DNA of 64,000 bases from Lagopus muta (taxonomy: Eukaryota; Chordata; Aves; Galliformes; Phasianidae): assembly GCF_023343835.1 (NCBI RefSeq), contig NC_064443.1, forward strand, positions 10,168,001-10,232,000, in the 5' to 3' direction. Below the pieces are notes generated by a model. That model did no database searches and was not told the origin of the DNA. It saw only the letters and a list, made by a program, of their open reading frames with translations. Positions 13,161-25,842 of this stretch are shown here, piece after piece. Positions within the stretch are counted from its first letter, which is position 1. Every line of letters starts with the position of its first letter. The position numbers and the translations under genes are program-made.

Positions 13161-13479
13161 AAGTAATCTTGGCTGGCAGTGTTCACATCCACATTTTTAC
13201 CCTGGGTGCAGAACAGAAAGGCTAATACTGATTTAATTTCAGAAGATGCTGCGAAAATGACAGATGAAAACTGCAATGGAAAAGTTAAGCAATATTAATG
13301 ATTATGAAGCTGCAAGATTCTCCAAATGGAAGATGCTAAAAAGTACGACGTGTTATTATATTATTATTAAAAATGTTATAGTCAGGTTTTCTCCTTTCTT
13401 TCATTGAATGCATCTAACTTCCCTCCTCACTGATGGAAATTGAATTACTTGCAGTGTTTTGTACTGAAGTTTTTTATTA

Positions 13480-14203
13480 TATTCTAAAAAAAAAAAAAGA
13501 TACTAATAATATAGATCCAATAATTAAATTGCCACCAGAAGGTGATAAGTCATGAATGGAGCAAACAAAGAGAATAAAAGAGGAGAAGAATACAAAGAAA
13601 TGTATTATATGACCAGCATATGGAATATTAAAAGGAATAAAGAAAACATAACCCTGATAATAAAGTCAGAGTAATGACTTTGACAGTTTATGTTCAAGGC
13701 ACCATCTGGGCAACAAAATATTCTAGAAATTGCTGGTGTAACTCTCGCCCTCCTGAACTTTAGGGCAACATTTTCCCCTGATCTGTGTTTTCAAGAGTTC
13801 CTGCTTCAATACAGCTATTTACTACTCCTGAAGGTACTTTTTACCCACCAGGTTCAAGGAACTCCACTTATTTGTCTTTATCCTGTTTTCCTTCTGCTCT
13901 GTGGGAACTAAAGAGCAGAGGAGAAAGAGTTAAGAACTGCTGGGATGCTCTCACGTGTGTTCAGTGAGCTGCCAGGCTCTGCTACAAGTGGTGAAAGAGG
14001 CAGGAGTTCAGACTGTTGGTATGATGGGTGAAAGTAGTTCTGCCTCTTCCTCTAGGAGGAATCCCTTTCTGCTTTGGGACGCCAATATCGCAAAGCTTAT
14101 TTTCCAGTTCTCAGTCCTTTGTAGATGTTCCTATTTAGTTAGAATTCATAGCTGAATGTTTTAGGACATATTTCTTACTACTCTAGGCTTCTTAATCTTC
14201 TCA
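13480..14203. other. AT-rich and unique non-coding sequence
   Basis: A 12-nt poly-A run lies near 13487-13498 and ATTA-type AT-rich sequence surrounds it. The rest is ordinary sequence with no gene or named repeat. Confidence 0.55.
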
Positions 14204-14500
14204 TGAGGGCTGCTCCAAAAGTAATGCCTCCCATTTCATTACATTGGCCCACAGTGTCAGAGGCAGATATTGGTGGTATGGCAGCAGAGACTGAACCTTC
14301 CCACCAATATTCCATTACACTTTGTTGCCATGCAACAGATGAAGCAAAGGAGTGCTATTGAATTCCTCCATGCAGAAGAAAATGGCTACCACTGACATTC
14401 ATCGGTGCTTGCTGAATGTTTATGGAGACCAAACAGCGGATATGAGCACAGTGAGGCAGTGGGCAGAGTGCTTCAGCAGTGGTAATTCAGATTATTCAGA
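14204..14500 (+). mobile_element. Truncated mariner (Galluhop-type) DNA transposon
   Basis: The left terminal sequence 'gggctgctccaaaagtaatg' followed by 'cctccc' is the characteristic 5' end of the chicken mariner Galluhop. It continues through the family's untranslated leader (including 'ttggtggtatggcag' and 'ccttcccaccaatattcc') into the start of the transposase gene. Homology fades near 14500, shortly after the helix-turn-helix coding part. I find no right inverted terminal repeat (the reverse complement of the left end) downstream, so the copy has lost its catalytic part and right end. It also appears shortened just before the transposase start. It cannot be autonomous. Strand is set by the left end and by the transposase reading direction. 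Confidence 0.85.
14339..14490 (+). pseudogene. Mariner transposase N-terminal relic
   Basis: The reading frame starts at ATG 14339 (MKQRSAIEFLHAEE), runs into a +1 shift near 14380 and resumes as MATTDIHRCLLNVYGDQT followed by a TVRQW..CFSSG stretch. This is the N-terminal helix-turn-helix DNA-binding region of a mariner transposase: the pattern of 'IEFLH', 'DIH', 'LL.VYGD' and 'VR.W' is diagnostic. Full-length proteins of the family are roughly 340-350 residues. Here only about 50 remain, with the shift in the middle, and the catalytic aspartates are entirely missing. It is a dead relic inside the truncated element, with no adjoining host coding sequence. Confidence 0.8.
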
Positions 14501-14595
14501 AAACCACAAGCTAATAAAGCCTCACACACTGGGATGTTCTCCTGAACAAGTTTTCATTTGGAGCTTTCAAAGAGTCTAAGAATAACCATTCAGAT

Positions 14596-14703
14596 GCTTC
14601 CTATTTCTCAGATGAGCTCTATAACTTGCCCAGGTTTATAAAGCAAATGGATGCTGTTGCAGCAAGTCGCGATTTCAGGCTGAACTAGGTTGTGTGGCTG
14701 GCA
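14596..14703 (-). mobile_element. MIR-like SINE fossil, inverted
   Basis: Read on the plus strand, this is the reverse complement of a MIR. It has 'tttctcagatgag', 'ataacttgcccaggtt', 'gcagcaagtc', 'gatttcaggctgaactaggt' and 'gtgtggctgg'. These follow the MIR order: 'cagatgaggaaactga', 'taacttgcccaaggtcac', 'agcaagt', 'gatttgaacccaggt', 'ctggct'. It begins about 95 bp after the mariner relic. The fit is by eye, with several small gaps. Confidence 0.5.
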
Positions 14704-14710
14704 TTTGTTT

Positions 14711-16924
14711 GGTTGTGGGGCACTGCTGTGGGTTTTTCCAGTGTGGCAGACAGACAGCGCTGCAAATGGCCATTTGCCGAGGAAGAGCTTAAAAACTACA
14801 ATCATTTCCCAGTCCTTGGTGATAGTATGTTACTTTGCAGGCATACAAGAAAGGCATAAAGCATTCACAGTAGGAATATCAGGACCACGGATTCTCCTAA
14901 CCTTCACCCTGACCCAAACAAAGTAAAAAGCCTCTGAATTCTGGAGTCGAAGGTGGGAATAGCAAGAGAGGAAGAGGAAAGTTCCCTTCGTCAAAGTGTG
15001 TTTGAGGGATTTGCTCCTTTGAAACTCATCTACTGTGAGGAGTTATAGCCCTGGAGAGGGAGGAGTGAATCTATTTGTGCTTATGCACTGTGTCAAATAT
15101 CCAGAAACTCAGACACAGGAGGAGGTAAAATTGTTTACATTTATGCAACGATTGCAAGGCACGAAACACCCTTTGATTTCCTCATTGCTGAGACTTCTGA
15201 GAGCCACGTAGTTACCAGCAAAGCCTGTGCAGTGCACAGTGGGCTATTTTGCTCTATTGACCTTGATCTGGGTCTCAAGCTCCAGCATGAACCTGTGAAG
15301 AGCCCAGGACTGGCAAAAGGAGTGATGATCCCAGTAGGTGTGGGACCTTGAGGTGTCTCAATGCTGTCCATGGCCAGAGGAGGAGGAAAATGAAGAGTGA
15401 GGCCCCAGGGTGCAGATCCCCCTTTAGGGTCTGTCTGCAAGGTATGTAGCAGTGTTAGGAGACCTGGAGAGCAAATCTGGGTACTTGTGCTGCTAAAGGG
15501 ACAAGCACGTTCCTTGCATCAGCCACAGGAGGCAACTGCGCTGCTTAGTTGTAATAAATGGTGCTTTTCATTGAATTTGGAGCAATTTCCCTTTAAGAGA
15601 ATTCCCTTTAAAAAGAATAATAACCCTTTTTTTGAGACCTGAGTGCCTGCAGAAGAAGCTGGGCTTGTTTTCACGTTTTAGCTGTGAAACAGTATCGGGC
15701 GGCACCATCTGATTCCTTTTCTTACAATTCTTTTGTGTCTTTCCTTTTGTAAGCAAAAATGAGCACATTCAGGCGTGCGAGAAAGAAGTGAAATCAGATT
15801 GTATTGCATTTCTTCTGGCATATATGGTGCAATACGAGATTTTTTTTTTCTCCCCTTAACTCCCAAAATTTCAGATAGTCTGGGAAAAAAATACCAGCAG
15901 AGACAAAAATGGGGAATCAGTTTTCCATCTAAATGCTATTTAAAAAAATCCCATAAATGTAAGTAGCCTTTTTATGCCCTTTTTTTTTTTTTTCTTTTAT
16001 CATTCCTCAGCTCTGTTTTCAGGTCTTCTGTGTGCTTTCAGATGAGCCCCTGTCTTATGAAAGTGATGTTTTGTTAATGGAGGCCATCAGCAGTTCTAAC
16101 AGCAGGAACTAAACGGAGTATTTCCTTCTCCAAAACGGCTCTGCTAATTTACTTCAGTCTGAAGTAAAACTGAAATGATACTTTCAGAAAATTGTAGATT
16201 CATCCCAAAAAGAAGAACTTCAAGGGAACTAAAACTGCTAAGGTTACATTGAGAAAATGATTTAGTCTGAATAAAAAGAGCGGGGCAAAGCTGTAGGGAA
16301 GTGTGGCACACAGCATTGCAACACCTTCAAAGGGAAATAAATATTTGGAAACGTTACAGTGTTTTGCTATGAAGTACTTTCTAAAGGATTTTTTGATTGT
16401 TTCAAAATGGCATTTTCCATTTAGAAAATGAATCTTCAAAAAGATCTCTTTTAAAGAAATGAGGGTCAAACGTTCCACATTATTTGTTTCACCTGAAAGG
16501 CAGCACACTAAGTTATACCCCAAAAGATCTTTTCCCCCTCTCCAGGGACCAGAGTTCTTCTTCTTCCAATTATTTGCCTCATGCTTATTTTTCTCCCCAA
16601 GAAATTTTGGGTTTTGCAAGAGAACAGAAAAACTGCTTTTTATTCCCACACCTGCCAAACCTCGGTTATCCAGCCCTCACACATGCACACCACTTCTAGC
16701 GCATGCTGAATCCTGGCCAAAATCATTCTCTGCTTCTCCATTCCCCAGCACGCCAGTGAGCTTTGCCAGTGAGGCACAACGCCAGCCTGTGCTCTCCTGT
16801 TTTACCATTTCTCAGTCTCTGGTGAGGCCGTTCCAGAATCCTCACTGCCCATTTATCCATTCCCAAAAGAGCAGTCCTCTGCTGCATTGTCTGCAGCATG
16901 ACTCTCCCATGCAGGTACGAGTTG
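14711..16924. other. Unique non-coding sequence
   Basis: This holds several T-rich runs (15841-15850, 15980-15993). The open frames at 16200-16658 (minus) and 16459-17043 (plus) overlap one another on opposite strands, and the plus-strand one runs into a CR1 tail, which shows it is not a gene. No RNA gene was identified. Confidence 0.55.
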
Positions 16925-17035
16925 CCATAGAATCATTAGGGTTGGAAAAGACCACTAAGGTTATCATGTCCAACCATCAAACCATGCCCACTAAATCAGG
17001 TTGCTCATTATCCTCTACCACTCTTGATACTATGT
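16925..17035 (-). mobile_element. CR1 LINE 3' end, inverted
   Basis: The sequence 'catagaatcattagggttgg' then 'aaaagacc..taaggttatcatgtccaaccatcaa..atgcccact' is the reverse complement of the CR1 3' untranslated end. Only one copy of the terminal octamer remains. The copy is heavily 5'-truncated, as is usual for CR1, and homology fades by about 17035. Confidence 0.85.
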
Positions 17036-20000
17036 TAGCATAAGCAGATCTTGTCCACCTCATTTCCAGTGTCTGTCAACATCACCTCAAGATCTGGACA
17101 AGGCTATGAGCGCCTCAGCTGCATCTGCTCCCATCTGGCTCACCACTAGTCTGACAAGCACTGGCTGATATCCTTATCAGGGCAAAGGGTGGAGGTGTGT
17201 ATTATGAGAAAGCAAAATTAGTCATCCTAATCATAGGTTTGGTACTGTTCTTGGGATCCCAGCTTGACACTAGCATTTTACCCATCCTCCATCTGAAGAA
17301 AAATGCTAGCTCTTCCTTAAGCATCTGTATGCTGTTCTGGTGGAGAATGCTTTTCCTCCCTCTTTCCCTTGTTCATTCTGGACAGAGGGTATTTTGTCCT
17401 TTGTGAGTGAGAGTATGGGGATTTCACAGAGAGCCTGAAGTCATTTTTAAGTTGTAGAAGTTTTGCAGACATAACTTTTTCTTTCTTCACAGAAAAACAC
17501 TGTTTTTCAAACATAAAAAGCAGTTGCTCTCAACCCAGGAGGTACCTCCTAAAAGCCACTTTCCAAGTTTTCCCCTATCTCTGATTATACAGTCTTGACA
17601 TGAATCAGCCCAGCACAGCTTTGCTTGAGATGGCAAAGGGCAATACATTAACTTCAGCACTGGCAGAAGTTTAAGGGCATCAGTTTTAAGCAAGCACATT
17701 AACAAGAAAGGAGGGTTGCTCTCCCAGATACTGGGATAAAGGGTTATTTCTAAAGGCATTGGAGCTAATAGCAGTGCTGCAGTTTTGTGCTTTTACCTAC
17801 CCACCCGCAAGCAGCTGGTATCTCCTTCTCCTGGGTTCTCAGCATGGCAGGAGCTGGGACTACAGCTCCTTGTAGGATCACCCCCACCCAGGTCTGGTTC
17901 CTTCAGTCTGGGCTTCCCCTCACACCCCCGTTTGTAGGAGATCTGCTCTCCAGCTGCAAGCTTTAATGCAGCTCAGACCTTTCAGCAGCTGCAGCTGTGA
18001 GCTTGCTAAGTAGGATGAAAGAAATCTCAGAGGAACAAGTGAACCTGGGAGACTTTTGCAGAGCAAGGTAGAACCACAGAGATATTTGGGGCTGGAATGA
18101 ATGAAAGCTGCCCTCCTTGTCCTGCTTCCCCTGACCACTACAATCCTCTCTGATCCCATGAGCTCTCTGCTTCTGCTTGATGTTACACGCATTCACACCA
18201 TTGCCATGGAGAGCTTTAATGTGAGTTAGCACTGAAGTCCTGGGTGTATCTTACAGCCTTAATGGACACTTGGTGCTTTCACACTCCTTCAGCAAGCAAA
18301 GATTGCTCCTGGACAAGAACAAAAAGGGAGAGAGAGAGAGAAGCCCTTCCCAGCCACCCAACTCCCCTTCACAATACAGCACTTAAAGGAAATCTCTCCT
18401 TTTTACTGGTCACAGTCCGGGAGCTCTTTGCTTGGCCACGACTCCTGGCCAAGAGCTGCGGTCCTATTGTTCATGCAGCACTCAATGTCCAAAATATCCA
18501 GGGGCTGGCAAGGGCTGCTGGAGGCAACTCCTGTGTGCAGCTCCAAGGCAGCGGAGCGTGAAGGGAGAGCATCCCGTGCTGGGCAGTGAGGCAGAACGCG
18601 CCGGCACACCCCAGCAGAGCCGTCCCTTCCATTATGATCACACGAGGGCAGAGAGGATTTTTTGGCAGCTGCTCAGAGGGGAGCGCAAGGGCTGCGTCTG
18701 CCTGCTGCTGCCTGCATCCTTCATCTGGGGCCAGAGGGAGAGTCTATTTACTGATTGCAAAGAGGGACTGACGACTGCTGCTGATCTGAGAGCGTTGGCT
18801 ATGGATTTTACAGGGGTAACTGCAAGTGGCTATTGTGTAAGGAATGGTTTAATTGCATATGTATGTAGATGCTGCTGTTCACTTCCCATCCTGCTGCATT
18901 GGTAATGAAAAATGTGTTCAGATAGACAGACTGCCAGCACACAGCTTTCTTCCTTACTGAATAGGGAGCTTTAGAGAACTGTAAAGAATGTATATATATA
19001 ATTGACATGATCAGAACTTTTGGACTCTGGTGACTTATGCTTAACTTAGCCCTGCAGTAAGTCCAGGTGCGTGCCCAAATACAGCTGATCAGCCAACAGG
19101 GCAAGCGTTTATCTAATTAACGTATGGAGTGACAGAGTTTGCATACAAAGGAAAGGTACATCTGTTTTGTGGATGGATTTGCTGTACAGCACCTCCAGCA
19201 GTACACCAACTTCCAACAGACAGCCACAAGCCTGGCAACAAGGTAAACTGTGGGAGGCCCAGGCTGGTGAAAGTCTGCTCCAGGTTTTGTGTTGGTCTGC
19301 ACTAGGCATATTGGCACCAGTAATGCTGTGTATGTCCATGCCTGCATACAGACGTCTTTCTTTTCTGCTTTTTAGAGAGCTGAACAAAATGGATGTGGCT
19401 AATTGGAGTGGAAATCTGCCAGCTTTGGTCCAATCAACCTCGTGTGTGCATCTGCAAGTGGTACAGGCACATGGGGTGCCTTCACCCACCTTGAAGTGCA
19501 ACCACCACAGGCCGGGGTGGAAAAATAATAGATTTCTCCATGCATGACAGAAGTGTAGGACAGAAAATGAGGGATGTGCTTTCCAATTTACCAATACACC
19601 CTGTTACAATAAGCGTAGGAACTGCAGAAGGGTTGAAATGGTGAATCCATATCTGGACACAAGCAAAGGAAATCAAAAAGAGTAAGTCTTGACCAAAACC
19701 TTGTTTCAGAAATCAAACTTGAATCAAATATTCTCCCAGTTATTTTCTGCATTCACAAGTTTTCTTTCCCTATCCGTTTATCCCGAGTGTTCTCTGAAGC
19801 ACAAAAAAGGCAGTGAAAAGCCAGTGAGCACGACTGCCAGGAGCTGTGCCTCTCCAGCTTCCTGACCAACTCTTTTGAAAAACCTCGGCAGAATGGTCCC
19901 CAGCAAATCCTTTGCAAATGCTGTATTTGACTCCAAGCCCGCTGGGGTAGGATGGAGGGTTTTAGTAAATGCCACAGAGAGATGAAGTGCAGGGGAACCA

Positions 20001-23000
20001 AACTCGCAAGCTGCGGACATCCTCATCAGCAAGCTGCAGCAGTTTGATTAAATCCTTCCAAGCAGCCGGAGATAATAACACCATGAATAGAGCTTCCTAA
20101 TTTCATTTCCCCAGCACCACAGATCAGGTATATTTCCATACACAGGTGCAGGACCTTTGTCGCACTGACTTTAATAATCAGTGGAGATGAAGGCAGAGCT
20201 TACCCTACGTGTCACGGAAAATTTGGGAGTTAAATTCAAGAGACTCTAAATCCCTCTTATCGGTGGTTCTGCAGTGGCACAGAGAGCAGGGTGGTGGGTG
20301 CAGGAAGTGATTGATGGTGCTGCTGCCCAGATGGGGAATGGTGATTTATGGACAAGCCAGTGTCCAAGCCATGTATGCTATACAGGAGAAAAACAAATTG
20401 ATTCAGTTTCAGACCTCTTGGAAGGTGCTGGCCAAAGCATTTCACTAAGTTAGCCTCTTGGATGTGGGTTGTCAAAATATTTTAACATCTGCCGGTGACC
20501 TCCAAGCATTTTCCTTCCCCTTCACTGCCTGCTCCAGCCCCAGACCTCCCTTACAGTCAAAACTGACAACGTTAGCCATTAGAAATCACTCTTTGAATTA
20601 ATTACCCAGAAATATGCTTTCAAATCTTCCACTCCGTGTAACAGCAAATTAAAGGGCAGCATGGGTGGGGTTTTACACATCCTGTTTTGGCTGCCCCTTT
20701 CTAGATAATGTCACCATTAACACCTCAGCAGCAGTGTCCACTGCTGCTCTCCCTTCTGCTGAGAACAAAAAGCAGAATGTACTTTTATTTCCAACCTGTT
20801 TAAAAAAGTACAATGCAGTGCAGATGGAAAGACTGGAGGGATGGCTCAGGAGACAGAAGGTTCCCAATGAAGCAGCCCTTGGTCTAGTATCTGCGTAGGG
20901 ATCATCTCTGCCATTCAGTGATTGGAGTGGGTGTGCTGTGTCCATGGCTCCCAAAAGGGACACACAGAGCAGGGGGACAATCCATACCAGGAGTACGTCT
21001 GTGCTGACAGCCGTTGCACACTGCTCAAAGTCTGCACATCTCTGGAGAAATAAGCAGTATCATCAAGCTCTGACCATCTCCAAATCATTTCTGTCCCTTC
21101 AGAAGCCAAATCTCTCAGGTGAAGGCCAGAGGCACTGCTGAGATGATCACCAGAACATGTACACAAAGAGCACACGCAGCCTGACATCAGTTCTGTGTTT
21201 GCTCTCCCATTTAGTCCACGTTTTTCCCCTGTTCAAAGGATCAAGCAAAGCAGCCTGACAAATACTTTTCACCATTAATTTAGGAGCTTTGTGAAATATT
21301 TTTCAGGTATTTAGATCTACTGCAGCTGCAGCTCAATCAGTTCCCACTCCTGCCCACAAAACTGGCAAAATCTCCTCCAAAGCAAGTAACTTGACATTGA
21401 TTGACACCACTCTGTGTTCTCTTGAATCATGGAGATCCATTGCACTTTGCTGATGCTTTAGATACAAACATCACCTCGTGTGAACGCAGGCAATTAGCTT
21501 TTCCTCAGTGCATGACTCTTCCCCACCTGCTCTGCCTGACAGCCTCTAATCCCAAGCGGACCCCATAAAGCCAGAAGCTGTCTCCAGCTCAGCAAGGGGG
21601 CTCCAGACAGCTGCCCCAGGAGTGGTGAGGGATAGACAAGGATGGGATGGCCTCAGAGAGTCAGGGAAAGCCCACGGGAACCAGACCTGCAGCGCAAGAG
21701 GAGTGAATGAAGGACATTGCTTCTGCCAGTCCTGAGATCAAATTGCTAGAAATGGCTAAGATCATTTTTTGCCTTTTTTTTCCCCCTCACTCTTTCCACC
21801 CTTGATTTTTGCCTTTCCTTGAACAGCCACTTGCACACGTTGCCTTTGCAAACACTGCCTCTGCAGAGCTGGCAGCAGGATGGGAGCAGCACTCCCTGAA
21901 GCAGAAGAGAAATCAAAGGAAAAGGAGAGAGAGGGGAAAATAAATAAATAAAAAGGCTTGTTTATCTATTTATTAATAGCAGAGCAGTGTTCCCAAGGGG
22001 ATAGGCCAACTGTGACTCTAATCCATCCATGCAAAGCTGCATCCCGGGCTGTTTGGTTAGTATTTCTTTTTTTTTTTCTTTTCTTCTCTTTTCCAGGGTT
22101 AATTACTGAGAAATAAAAGTGAGGCATCCAATCCTTTTCCCCCCGAATCTCCCCCTCCCTCCCTTCTGAACTACGCATGCCCTAAATGGTTGCCCTCTGA
22201 CCATAGAGCCATCATGGTCACTGCTGCCTCAGTCCAGGTTTGTTGACAGTCCTGAGCTATACGTGAAGAAGGACAGGGCCAAATCTGCCACACTGCACAC
22301 AGTACAGCAAGTCAGTTAATGACAACAGGGGGTGGTTTTAATATGTGTTTATGTGCAGGAACGTTCAGCTGGGTCAGTGACACTGCTCTGTGCTCATCCA
22401 GGGAAAATGAACATAACCTACGCATTGCCCGCAAGCAAGATGGCCTCATGACATGCCTTGAAAGGGAAGCAGGAGGAGCTAGTTCTTATGGTCTGATGGG
22501 CTTTGAAATGCATCCAGGGGGAGGGAACAGAAGAGCTATTGGCATTCATGTGAAAAGCAGCCCTGGCCTGCTGTATCTGCGATAAATGGTGCAAAAAGCT
22601 GGCCAGTTTCATGACACAGTCCCACTGCAGCAATGTCTGCCAAGGACTTGCATACCATCCCCAAAGCCCTGCCACGGCAGGACCCTCCACACTGGAGTTT
22701 CTGAAGTATATTTTGTGCTTGGGCTCTGGTTTGGAAGCCTGAGACTTTTATCTCAGGATATCAGAGGGAGGGTTTTCAAAGGCATATCTCATCAAAAGTC
22801 AAAGGGAATGAAGAACCTGACCTCCTTATGTGCAGCTCAGCTTCTCTCCCTGAGCATCTCTAGTTTCTCTTTTAGGACAGCCAAAGCCTTCCCTGTCCTG
22901 CCTAGCAATGAATTCAATTCATATTCATTGGGGAATTTCTTGAAAGAAAGTGATGTCCAAGTTCACTTTTTACTTGGTTTGTTGAGAAGCTGCTGCAAAG

Positions 23001-23055
23001 CTGATGTGGTTAAAACAGGGTCAGCCTTAACATACGTCACATCAGCTATGTTATG
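17036..23055. other. Long repeat-poor non-coding stretch
   Basis: There are numerous short open frames on both strands, including 157 codons (plus) at 18432-18905 and 161 codons (minus) at 19109-19594. None has a recognisable domain, and they overlap antisense frames of similar length. A (GA)n run sits near 18326-18343 and a CpG-containing patch near 18550-18610. A polypyrimidine stretch occupies about 22066-22165, and an (AAAT)n run sits near 21940-21953. I find no transposable element or RNA gene in these 6 kb. Confidence 0.5.
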
Positions 23056-23207
23056 GATGTGGTGGTGCCCCATCCCTGGAGACAGCCAAAGTCAGGCTGG
23101 ATGGGCTCTGAGCACCTGATAGAGCTGTAGGTGTCCCTGTTCATTGCAGGGGAGTTGGACCAGATGACCTTTAAGAGCCACTTCCAACTCAAATGATCCT
23201 ATGATGA
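23056..23207 (+). mobile_element. CR1 LINE 3' end, direct
   Basis: The CR1 tail is in sense orientation: 'ggtgccccatccctggaga', 'caggctggatgggctctgag', 'gttggaccagatgacctt', 'ccaactcaaatgatcctatg', ending in a decayed octamer tail near 23207. It is 5'-truncated and the only direct copy in the window. An unrelated frame that crosses it from upstream (22586-23119) is chance. Confidence 0.9.
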
Positions 23208-23679
23208 TATTAATTAAATGAAGTAGCAATCATTTTGCTGGGATCTCAGAATCTCCTCCAACCCACTTTTCCTGGGGTGACCACAAAGTCCTCTGCCTTA
23301 CCAAGCAGGTTCTCATCATCTGACCTTCTGCACCAGCACAGATGGTAAGTGGTTTAGAATGCGCATCTCAACCTATGCAGAAGGAAGTACAATTTCCCAA
23401 AAGCCCTGGTAAAAGGAAAGAAAAGGGCTGGGCTGAAGTGTTTTTTTAAAGCTCCTAAATGGGGAAGGGAGAAAAGCAAGAAGGGATAAGTGTTCAGGTG
23501 GGAAAAGAGGAAGGAAAAACTCCATCTTAGTGCCTAGGATACGGTATGTTTCTGAAACTGCTGAGAGGAATGTAGTCGTCTCTGCAAATCAAGATGAGCT
23601 GGCTGGCCAATGAAGCATGCCCGGCATTTTATTTCTCATATTGTTTGGAGATAGGGATTCAGCTGAGTGCATTCAGCAA
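23208..23679. other. Unique sequence with a purine-rich tract
   Basis: Positions 23396-23520 on the plus strand are strongly purine-biased (aaaggaaagaaaagggctgg, ggggaagggagaaaagcaag type). No gene or named repeat is present. Confidence 0.5.
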
Positions 23680-23768
23680 ATAAAGATCAAATAACCTGCT
23701 GTGAATAATGTTTTAAACCCGGGTTCCTATCAGGATCTAGTTATAAGCCCATATACTCCGTTGGATAA
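23680..23768 (-). mobile_element. MIR-like SINE fossil, inverted
   Basis: The plus strand reads 'aataacctgctgtgaataat', 'aacccgggttcctat', 'agcccatatactccgttgga'. This matches the reverse complement of the tRNA-derived head of MIR: 'gaacccgggttc' is the B-box region, and 'agcccatgctcttaacca' is the segment containing the A-box. The B-box part is nearly intact. Only the head and adjoining body are visible. Confidence 0.6.
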
Positions 23769-25540
23769 AAAATAAGTTACACATGGCTGGAGGCAGTATT
23801 ACTTTCTATGGAAGATGAAATCTGTTCTGAAATAGAAAATGTTTGGAGATTCTCCCCTCCTCTTCTCATTTTTTGGAAGGGCTAAACCACAGAAAGCAGC
23901 CTGACAGAGAGAGGGGATGAGGGTCCACTGTATTTCATCGACTGCCTCTGGGTCCAGAGCTAAGATTTATGCTAAAAGAGGGGGTGGCCAGGAGAAAAGG
24001 AGAGGAGGAGTCCACATTGCCAGTTTGGCTGTTGTGCCTGGAATCAAGCTAACCTCTATTGCACTAAGCTCCTTAGCAGTACAGAGAAACAAGCCCCTGA
24101 TGAGCTGATCCTTCGCTTGCCTGATGGTAATCAACGCCTTGGCTGCTGGCCACGGGCAGAAACCACCAGTTGCTGCTATTTGTTCTCCTTCACACACGCA
24201 CCTGAACCAACCCATGGCTCCACGGTGTAGGAGAATTTCTATGGAACTGTTCAGACCAGATGTGGATGCTGATGCTTGCAGCCCACTGCACAAATAGTCC
24301 TGCTTATTTCAATGAAGGTGATGATGGATAACAGTGTTATTCCACAGCAGTGGGGTAGCACAGTCCTTTCTCTTTTCAAGGAGAGTCAGCAATACCCTAC
24401 GGGAAAGCACACCAGAACGATATATACTGACGTTTTTCATTGTTAGTTTAGAACTGCTTTCCTTTGACTCTGGCATTTCACATGACCCTGCTGCTTTGTT
24501 TCCATTCCTGTGAAAGGGAAACACCTTTTCTCACATGAGCCAAAGCCTCTGCTTTTTAATGGATCTTAAAAGAGTTGGGGAAAAAAAAAAAAAAAAAAAA
24601 AATCTACATAAACTCCTGGTATTCCCTCTTCAATAATCCTTCAGCCAGACAGATGGTTGAAAGTCTTCCCTCTAATTTTTTTTTTTTTAAAGACATGTTT
24701 ATTGTGTGAAGTATCTGCTTCGCAGCAAAAACTTCAATTATTCCTCAGAAAAACAAATATTAAAAAATGAAAACATTTTGACTGCAACCCTAAATATTTC
24801 AGCCGAAAATAAAAGGATCCAATCCCCCGTGAGTATGTGTTTGTCTCTATTAAAATACTTTAATTTGGAAATGCTGCCACACAGGGGATTTTGACAGAGC
24901 ATTTCTCATTCTGTTTCCCTACTGTGGCCCTGAGTGCCTCAAATTCCTGTCTCCTTTGTGGTGGGGCACAGCAGAAACTCCTGGCAGCACTTCTACCTGT
25001 CCTCCTGAGGTGGAAACCCTCAAAGAAGGAGATCTTACTTACAGAAACAGTGAGACTATGAAGTGGTTGAAGTCCAAATTGTATGCGACAACATAACGGC
25101 ATAATTAATACTAAATATCTCTGCTTGCGGCTATCATATTCCAAAGTTTGAATTTCTTCTGAAAACACAAAATTTAAGAAAAAAAAAAAAACACACTCCT
25201 TTTGTTGATGAAAGGGAGTCACAAGTGAACTGGCTTTTTTCTCTTGATCCCTGGTTAACTCTACCCTAACAGCCCATCTCATGCAGACATCACAAAGTGA
25301 ACCCTGAGACTGAAGCATTAGTGACCTGGGTTTGCTTCCTTTGTTTCAAGAGCAGTGAGGGAAGCCCAGCCATTAGCCCTCCCATAGTGCCCTAGGCCGT
25401 GGGATGGTATCTCCTGAGCATTCTCTTGGATGCTGAGAAGTTGTAGAAGGAGCGGGAGGTATTTCTTTTCCTGATATTTTTTGTTTCCATGAAGCTCAAA
25501 CTGCTTTGCAAAACATAAGTGGGAAGATGGGTAATTTGCA
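23769..25540. other. Unique non-coding sequence
   Basis: Includes A22 at 24581-24602, a T-run near 24679-24689 and an A-run near 25180-25191. No gene or named repeat was seen. Confidence 0.5.
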
Positions 25541-25842
25541 CAGAATCACAGAATTGATAAGGTTGGAAAAGTTGACAATGATCATCTAGTCCAACCATCA
25601 ACCCATGCCTGTGACAGTGAGAGACACAATCTAGAACTGACCTTTCCTCAAACACTTCCAAGGATGGCGATTCCATCACTCCCTGGGCAGCTTGCTCCAA
25701 TGCTTCACCACTATTTTTGAGAAGTTTTTCCTAACATCCAACCTGAACCTACCCTGGAGCAACTTAAGACCACTATCTCTCATCCTATTGCTATCATATG
25801 GCAAAGGAATCCAACCTTCACATCGCTACAGCCTCCTTTCGT
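25541..25842 (-). mobile_element. CR1 LINE 3' fragment, inverted (about 300 bp)
   Basis: This is the longest CR1 copy here. From the left it has the 3' tail 'cagaatcacagaattgataa', 'ggttggaaaag', 'gatcatctagtccaacc' and 'caacccatgcc'. It then has 'ggcgattccatcactccctg', 'ggcagcttgctccaatgctt', 'gtttttcctaacatccaacc', 'tggagcaactt' and 'atcgctacagcctcctttc'. All are in the order expected for the reverse complement of a CR1 3' region. It is 5'-truncated at about 25842. Confidence 0.93.

Noticed and set aside
16459..17043. Longest open frame in the window (194 codons, plus strand)
   Set aside because: It overlaps a long minus-strand frame, has low-complexity S/P/F-rich composition, and its 3' end is translated CR1 tail. 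No domain is recognised.
19109..19594. 161-codon minus-strand frame (with a 126-codon plus-strand frame opposite)
   Set aside because: No domain, overlapping frames in both directions, cysteine/tryptophan-rich chance-like composition.
24581..24602. A22 as the tail of a processed pseudogene
   Set aside because: The upstream sequence shows no coding or cDNA-like similarity, no polyadenylation signal placement and no convincing target-site duplication.
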